From contig JAAYWU010000026.1 of NCBI GenBank assembly GCA_012516295.1, positions 1 through 9,415 of the forward strand: 9,415 nt of DNA. The letters run 5' to 3'. Below, piece after piece: positions 6,567 through 9,415 of this stretch; positions within the stretch are counted from its first letter, which is position 1; the number at the start of each line of letters is the position of its first letter. A program made the position numbers and the translations under genes. The stretch comes from Clostridiales bacterium (GTDB lineage: Bacteria > Bacillota > Clostridia > Oscillospirales > Acutalibacteraceae). The notes under the pieces were generated by a model, which was not told the DNA's origin, made no database searches, and saw only the letters and a program-made list of their open reading frames with translations.

Positions 6567-6616
6567 AATAAACAATGAAAAGCGGACGGAATGCGCGGAA
6601 AGCAGAGGGCGAAAGA

Positions 6617-7420
6617 ATGCAGAAAAATTTGGATTTTGATTTGGAACAGACGCTGGAATGCGGGCAGTGCTTCCGTTGGGAAAGACAGCCCGACGGTTCG
6701 TATACGGGCGTCGCTTCCGGACATATTTTAAACATTTCGGAAGAAAATATACCGCAGATCGCTCAGGATGAATTCTGGGGGAATTATTTTGACCTGAAGC
6801 GGGATTACGCGAAAATCCGCGCGGATTTGTCGGCCGCGGACAGGACGCTCGCGCAGGCGGCGCAGTTCGCGCCCGGAATGCGCATCCTGAACCAGGAGCC
6901 TTGGGAGGCGCTTTGCTCCTTCATCCTCTCTCAGAACAACAATATCCCGCGCATCCGGGGAATTGTGAAACGGCTTTGCGAACAGTTCGGCGAACCGCTT
7001 GGGGACGGCTTTTACACGTTCCCCTCTCCAGAGCGGCTTGCCGCGCTGGAGCCGGAGGACCTCTGCGAAATCCGCTGCGGCTTCCGGGCCAAATATGTCG
7101 TGGACGCGGCACGGAAGGTTGCCTTCGGGCTGGTTGATTTGGAAAGGCTGAAAACCGCGGAGCTTTCCGCCGCGCGCGAACAGCTCATGCAAATTCACGG
7201 CGTGGGGCCGAAGGTAGCGGACTGCACCCTGCTTTACGGCCTGCACCGGTTGGAAGCGTTTCCGATGGATGTGTGGATGAAACGCGCGATGCAGACCCTT
7301 TTCCCCGGAAGAAGCCCCGAAGCGTTCGGCCGCTACGCCGGAATCGCACAGCAGTATATATTCCATTACAGCCGCTGCAACCCGGAACTGTTTGCGAAGG
7401 AAAGGCAGCACGCCGGATGA
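6617..7420 (+). CDS. ogg: 8-oxoguanine DNA glycosylase/AP lyase, Ogg family
   Basis: Removes oxidised guanine from DNA and cuts the abasic site, as the first step of base excision repair. With the start at 6617 the protein has 267 residues. The N-terminal OGG domain begins with FDLEQTLECGQCFRW (7-21). The middle carries the conserved SFILSQNNNI (101-110). The helix-hairpin-helix is HGVGPKVADC (194-203), with the catalytic lysine at Lys199 and the catalytic aspartate at Asp218 in FPMDVW. Length fits clostridial Ogg proteins. An in-frame ATG at 6575 exists but lies only about two bases after the predicted transcription start and adds 14 basic residues unlike the family, while 6617 has an AGAGGG site upstream; I therefore chose 6617. 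No catalytic residue is missing. It is apparently transcribed from its own promoter and may be followed by a coupled small ORF. Confidence 0.92.
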   Translation: MQKNLDFDLEQTLECGQCFRWERQPDGSYTGVASGHILNISEENIPQIAQDEFWGNYFDLKRDYAKIRADLSAADRTLAQAAQFAPGMRILNQEPWEALCSFILSQNNNIPRIRGIVKRLCEQFGEPLGDGFYTFPSPERLAALEPEDLCEIRCGFRAKYVVDAARKVAFGLVDLERLKTAELSAAREQLMQIHGVGPKVADCTLLYGLHRLEAFPMDVWMKRAMQTLFPGRSPEAFGRYAGIAQQYIFHYSRCNPELFAKERQHAG

Positions 7421-7560
7421 CGGGCTATCCGCTTGAGGAAGAAATCAAGATTATGAAATTTCCTGCAAGTTTCGGAAAGAATCTGTCGTATTTTGCGCAC
7501 CGCTTCCGCAGGATGCCGTCCGGTTCGGCTTCCCGGTTCGGAGAGAGCGCCGGTTCTTAA
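7417..7560 (+). CDS. Possible small protein overlapping the end of ogg
   Basis: A 47-codon frame begins at an ATG that overlaps the ogg stop codon as ATGA, an arrangement typical of translational coupling. A purine-rich AAGGAAAGG lies about 12 bases upstream, inside ogg. The product is basic and has no membrane segment or recognised motif; it contains AHRFRRMPSGSASRFG. The last part overlaps three copies of the word CCGGTTC, so low complexity may create the open frame by chance. I do not recognise it, and conservation in relatives would be needed before accepting it. Confidence 0.25.
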   Translation: MTGYPLEEEIKIMKFPASFGKNLSYFAHRFRRMPSGSASRFGESAGS

Positions 7561-7762
7561 GCCGCGCCTAGCTTTGCGTGCGGAAATCACAGGTTCCTTT
7601 TTCAGCGGTGTGAAGAAGGGAAACATTTTCAAATGAGGAAACATTATGCAGGATTCATAAAAAAGGTGCAGCCTTGGGAAATATATATTTAACTATTCAT
7701 CTTTATCTTTTCAAATAATTGCGATATAATATACGCAGAAAATTATAATTGGGGGTTAAAAA
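7421..7762 (+). other. Gap between ogg and fba
   Basis: Besides the doubtful small ORF, this 342-base gap holds CCGGTTCGG at 7520-7528 and 7533-7541 with a partial CCGGTTC at 7550-7556; a 6-bp hairpin CCGCGC (7562-7567)/GTGCGG (7578-7583) without a following T-run; a longer imperfect hairpin around 7592-7623; and a direct repeat GGAAACATT (7619-7627 and 7637-7645). The last 80 bases become AT-rich and contain the fba promoter. No clear terminator of ogg is seen. Confidence 0.5.
7702..7730 (+). promoter_or_regulatory. Sigma-A-like promoter of fba
   Basis: A perfect -10 box TATAAT (7725-7730) lies 17 bp after a weak -35 box TTTATC (7702-7707). The transcript would start near 7737, giving a leader of about 25 bases with the G-rich ribosome binding site GGGGG at 7751-7755, seven bases before the ATG. 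Confidence 0.65.
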
Positions 7763-8701
7763 ATGCCACTGGTCAATACTAGGGAGATGTTCAAAAAGGC
7801 ATATGAAGGCGGATACGCGATCGGCGCGTTCAACGTCAACAACATGGAGATTGTGCAGGGAATTACCGAAGCCTGCCAGGAACTGAAGGCTCCGCTCATT
7901 CTGCAGGTTTCCGCCGGTGCGCGCAAATACGCAAATCATACTTATCTTACAAAGCTGGTCGAAGCGGCGGTAATTGAAAACCCGGATATTCCGATTGCGC
8001 TTCATCTTGACCATGGCTCATCTTTTGAAATCTGCAAGGATTGTGTCGACGGCGGTTTTACTTCCGTTATGTACGACGGTTCCTCCAAGCCCTATGAGGA
8101 AAATGTGGAGGAAGCCCGCCGCGTTGTGGAATACGCGCATAAATACAACGTTACCGTTGAAGCCGAGCTGGGCAAGCTCGCCGGTGTGGAGGACGACGTA
8201 AACGTTGCGGACGACAAGGCGCAGTTTACCGATCCGGACGAGGTCAAGGATTTTGTCACCCGTACGGGCGTGGATTCCCTTGCAATCGCCATCGGTACCA
8301 GCCACGGCGCTTACAAATTCAAACCAGGCCAGAAGCCGCAGCTTCGTTTTGATATTTTGAAGGAAGTTTCCGACCGTCTGCCCGGTTTCCCGATCGTTCT
8401 GCACGGCGCTTCTTCCGTTATTCCGCAGTTTGTTGAGGAAATCAACAAGTACGGCGGCCAGATGCCGGACGCGATCGGCATTCCGGAGGAAATGCTCCGC
8501 GAAGCCGCAAAGATGGCGGTCTGCAAAATCAATGTGGACTCCGACCTGCGCCTCGCCATGACGGCCAGCATCCGCAAGTATTTGGCGGAAAATCCGAGCC
8601 ATTTTGACCCAAGGCAGTATCTCGCTCCCGCGCGCACAGCCATTAAAGATATGGTTGCGCATAAGATTACTGCAGTCCTCGGCTGCGCGGGAAAAGCTTA
8701 A
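7763..8701 (+). CDS. fba: Class II fructose-1,6-bisphosphate aldolase
   Basis: Zinc-dependent aldolase of glycolysis and gluconeogenesis that interconverts fructose 1,6-bisphosphate with dihydroxyacetone phosphate and glyceraldehyde 3-phosphate in the cytoplasm. The 312-residue TIM barrel shows the expected residues: the catalytic Asp83 and zinc ligand His84 in HLDHGSS (81-87), Glu135 in VEAELG, zinc ligands His181 (GTSHGAYKF) and His214 (VLHGASS), and the phosphate/substrate-binding INVDSDLR (256-263). Length and motifs match the FbaA-type enzymes of Firmicutes. A tagatose-bisphosphate aldolase of the same fold is a less likely alternative. The ATG at 7763 follows a G-rich ribosome binding site, and the N-terminus PLVNTREMF is typical. 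It has its own promoter and a strong terminator, so it is probably transcribed alone. Codon choice is biased and even, as expected of a highly expressed gene. Nothing is missing or broken. Confidence 0.95.
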   Translation: MPLVNTREMFKKAYEGGYAIGAFNVNNMEIVQGITEACQELKAPLILQVSAGARKYANHTYLTKLVEAAVIENPDIPIALHLDHGSSFEICKDCVDGGFTSVMYDGSSKPYEENVEEARRVVEYAHKYNVTVEAELGKLAGVEDDVNVADDKAQFTDPDEVKDFVTRTGVDSLAIAIGTSHGAYKFKPGQKPQLRFDILKEVSDRLPGFPIVLHGASSVIPQFVEEINKYGGQMPDAIGIPEEMLREAAKMAVCKINVDSDLRLAMTASIRKYLAENPSHFDPRQYLAPARTAIKDMVAHKITAVLGCAGKA

Positions 8702-8725
8702 AGATAGTTCGTTTCCATGCAAGAA

Positions 8726-8753
8726 GGTCCGCCCAATCGGGGCGGGCCTTTTT
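8726..8753 (+). terminator. Rho-independent terminator of fba
   Basis: GGTCCGCCC (8726-8734) pairs with GGGCGGGCC (8740-8748) as a 9-bp stem with one G-U pair and a five-base loop. It is followed directly by TTTTT (8749-8753), 24 bases after the fba stop codon. This is the clearest terminator in the window. Confidence 0.93.
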
Positions 8754-8780
8754 GCGTTTATTCTGTGTTTCGACAGCATC

Positions 8781-8796
8781 CGGGGGAAGCTCCCCG
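8781..8796 (+). other. Second GC-rich hairpin downstream of fba
   Basis: CGGGGG (8781-8786) and TCCCCG (8791-8796) form a 6-bp stem, including one G-U pair, with a four-base loop. It is followed by the pyrimidine-rich stretch TTTCCCCTTTTCCTTTT. It may be a backup terminator, but the T-run is interrupted by C residues. Confidence 0.4.
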
Positions 8797-8875
8797 TTTC
8801 CCCTTTTCCTTTTGCCGGTTCAAGAAAAGAATTTTTATCGGAAAGAAATAAATTGGAATTTTTATAATTAAAGCA

Positions 8876-8904
8876 TTGTATTCATTGTAAATATACGCTA
8901 TAAT
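8876..8904 (+). promoter_or_regulatory. Sigma-A-like promoter of the EF-G-like gene
   Basis: A perfect -10 box TATAAT (8899-8904) lies 17 bp after TTGTAT (8876-8881). The transcript would begin near 8911, leaving a leader of about 58 bases. A direct repeat CATTGTA (8874-8880 and 8883-8889) overlaps the -35 box. The leader can form a small ATTGT/ACAAT stem before the AAAGGAG ribosome binding site at 8954-8960. Confidence 0.65.
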
Positions 8905-8968
8905 TATCGTAAATTTGGTTGAGCAATTGTGTGGTTGTTACAATCAATTCCTGAAAGGAGTATCGATA

Positions 8969-9415
8969 ATGAAGCAGTATCAAGCAAAGAATATTCTAAA
9001 TGTTGCAATTGCGGGGCATAGCGGAGCTGGGAAAACCAGCATTGCAGAAGCGATGCTGTACCTTTCCGGCGCAACCGACCGTTTTGGGAAGGTTGGGGAA
9101 GGAAGCACCGTTTGTGACTTCGATCCGGAAGAGATAAAGAGAAAAATTACTGTGTCAACCGCGGTGGCTCCTTTGGAATGGAAGAATCATAAAATTAACC
9201 TGATTGATGCTCCGGGCCTTTTCGATTTTGAAGGCGGCCTTTGCGAAGCCGTTCGCGCGGCGGATTCCGTGCTGATTGCGGTTTCCGGCAAGAACGGGGT
9301 TGCCGTTGGCACGGAAAAGGCGGTGGAGGCGGCAAATAAGCGCGGCCTGCCGAAAATTTTCTTTGTAAACGGCCTTTGCGATGAAAGCGCGCGCTTTTAC
9401 AGGGTGTTCGAAGAC
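8969..9415 (+). CDS. EF-G-like translational GTPase paralogue, N-terminal 149 codons (cut by window edge)
   Basis: The open frame starts with an ATG eight bases after a strong AAAGGAG and continues past the right edge. It belongs to the translation-factor GTPase superfamily, near elongation factor G and its Firmicutes EF-G2-type paralogues. G1 is GHSGAGKTS (16-24), a normal P-loop. The switch I region contains CDFDPEEIKRKITVS (49-63), matching the 'D-E-RGITI' pattern with the T conserved. G3 is DAPGLFDF (80-87) where most have DTPGH or DTPGYFDF. G4, usually NKxD, reads NGLCDE (134-139), so the lysine is glycine and the specificity aspartate is cysteine or shifted by one place. Canonical EF-G normally sits with rpsL and rpsG, which are absent here, so this is more likely the paralogue than fusA itself. 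The role of such paralogues is not settled. C-terminal domains lie outside the window. Confidence 0.85.
   Translation, partial: MKQYQAKNILNVAIAGHSGAGKTSIAEAMLYLSGATDRFGKVGEGSTVCDFDPEEIKRKITVSTAVAPLEWKNHKINLIDAPGLFDFEGGLCEAVRAADSVLIAVSGKNGVAVGTEKAVEAANKRGLPKIFFVNGLCDESARFYRVFED

Larger units (their letters stand above)
6269..6574. other. AT-rich intergenic region with DnaA-box-like words and nested inverted repeats
   Basis: No gene of convincing size is seen in this 306-base gap. Words one mismatch from the DnaA box TTATNCACA or its complement occur at 6287-6295 (TTATACAGA) and 6427-6435 (TGTGGAAAA). Looser copies with two mismatches are at 6273-6281, 6297-6305, 6324-6332 and 6464-6472. Perfect inverted repeats are GTTTACATAA (6381-6390) with 6497-6506, GTGGAAAA (6428-6435) with 6464-6471, and ATAAGTG (6441-6447) with 6469-6475. 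A 10-bp stem with one wobble joins 6289-6298 and 6363-6372. The region could be a DnaA-binding cluster, a structured RNA or a 3' untranslated region; none is proven. Confidence 0.5.

Noticed and set aside
6269..6574. Chromosomal origin (oriC)
   Set aside because: DnaA-box-like words are present, but dnaA, dnaN, rpmH or other origin neighbours are absent and most boxes have two mismatches; kept only as a candidate DnaA-binding cluster.
6728..7411. 227-codon minus-strand open frame opposite ogg
   Set aside because: Shadow of a gene with intact helix-hairpin-helix and catalytic residues.
7634..7693. 19-codon frame in the gap before fba
   Set aside because: Too short and with a poorly spaced ribosome binding site; no motif.
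8018..8779. 253-codon minus-strand open frame opposite fba
   Set aside because: Opposite a gene with complete aldolase active-site motifs, and it runs through the fba terminator.

Overview
The window looks like a chromosomal segment of a low-to-moderate GC Gram-positive anaerobe of the class Clostridia, most likely the Ruminococcaceae/Oscillospiraceae side. The evidence is protein style (a clostridial-type Ogg glycosylase, a class II aldolase, an EF-G paralogue, a probable DUF4489 protein), sigma-A-like promoters and strong Shine-Dalgarno sites. The genus cannot be fixed from sequence reading alone. I see no insertion sequence, phage gene, tRNA, rRNA or CRISPR array. Coding DNA is fairly GC-rich and the gaps between genes are clearly AT-rich.

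Left half (1-4967), all on the minus strand, reading right to left: rlmB (23S rRNA 2'-O-methyltransferase), then after 17 bases a 1008-residue membrane protein, then after 26 bases a YczE-type membrane protein, then after a 121-base gap a probable DUF4489 protein that runs off the left edge. A good sigma-A-like promoter (TTGACG, 17 bp, extended TAAAAT) lies before rlmB and probably drives at least the first three genes. The 1008-residue protein is the most unusual object here. Its C-terminal 550 residues have the layout of a P1B-type (heavy-metal) ATPase with about eight membrane segments, but the phosphorylation motif DKTGT, the CPC metal site, the TGE motif, the HP motif and the GDGxND hinge are all missing or degraded. 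It carries about 450 extra N-terminal residues that are mostly proline- and glutamate-rich and probably disordered. I read it as a pseudo-P-type ATPase of unknown role.

Right half (5180-9415), all on the plus strand: a membrane-anchored NlpC/P60 (C40) cell-wall peptidase; a 306-base AT-rich gap with DnaA-box-like words and nested inverted repeats; an 8-oxoguanine DNA glycosylase with a possible overlapping small ORF; a 342-base gap ending in a sigma-A-like promoter; class II fructose-bisphosphate aldolase with a clear terminator; and the first 149 codons of an EF-G-like GTPase paralogue whose G4 (NKxD) motif is altered.

Most genes are housekeeping (ribosome modification, DNA repair, glycolysis, translation). 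The parts worth a second look are the pseudo-ATPase and its operon, the gap at 6269-6574, and the altered GTPase. RNA folds, promoters and family assignments were all judged by eye without any search or folding program.
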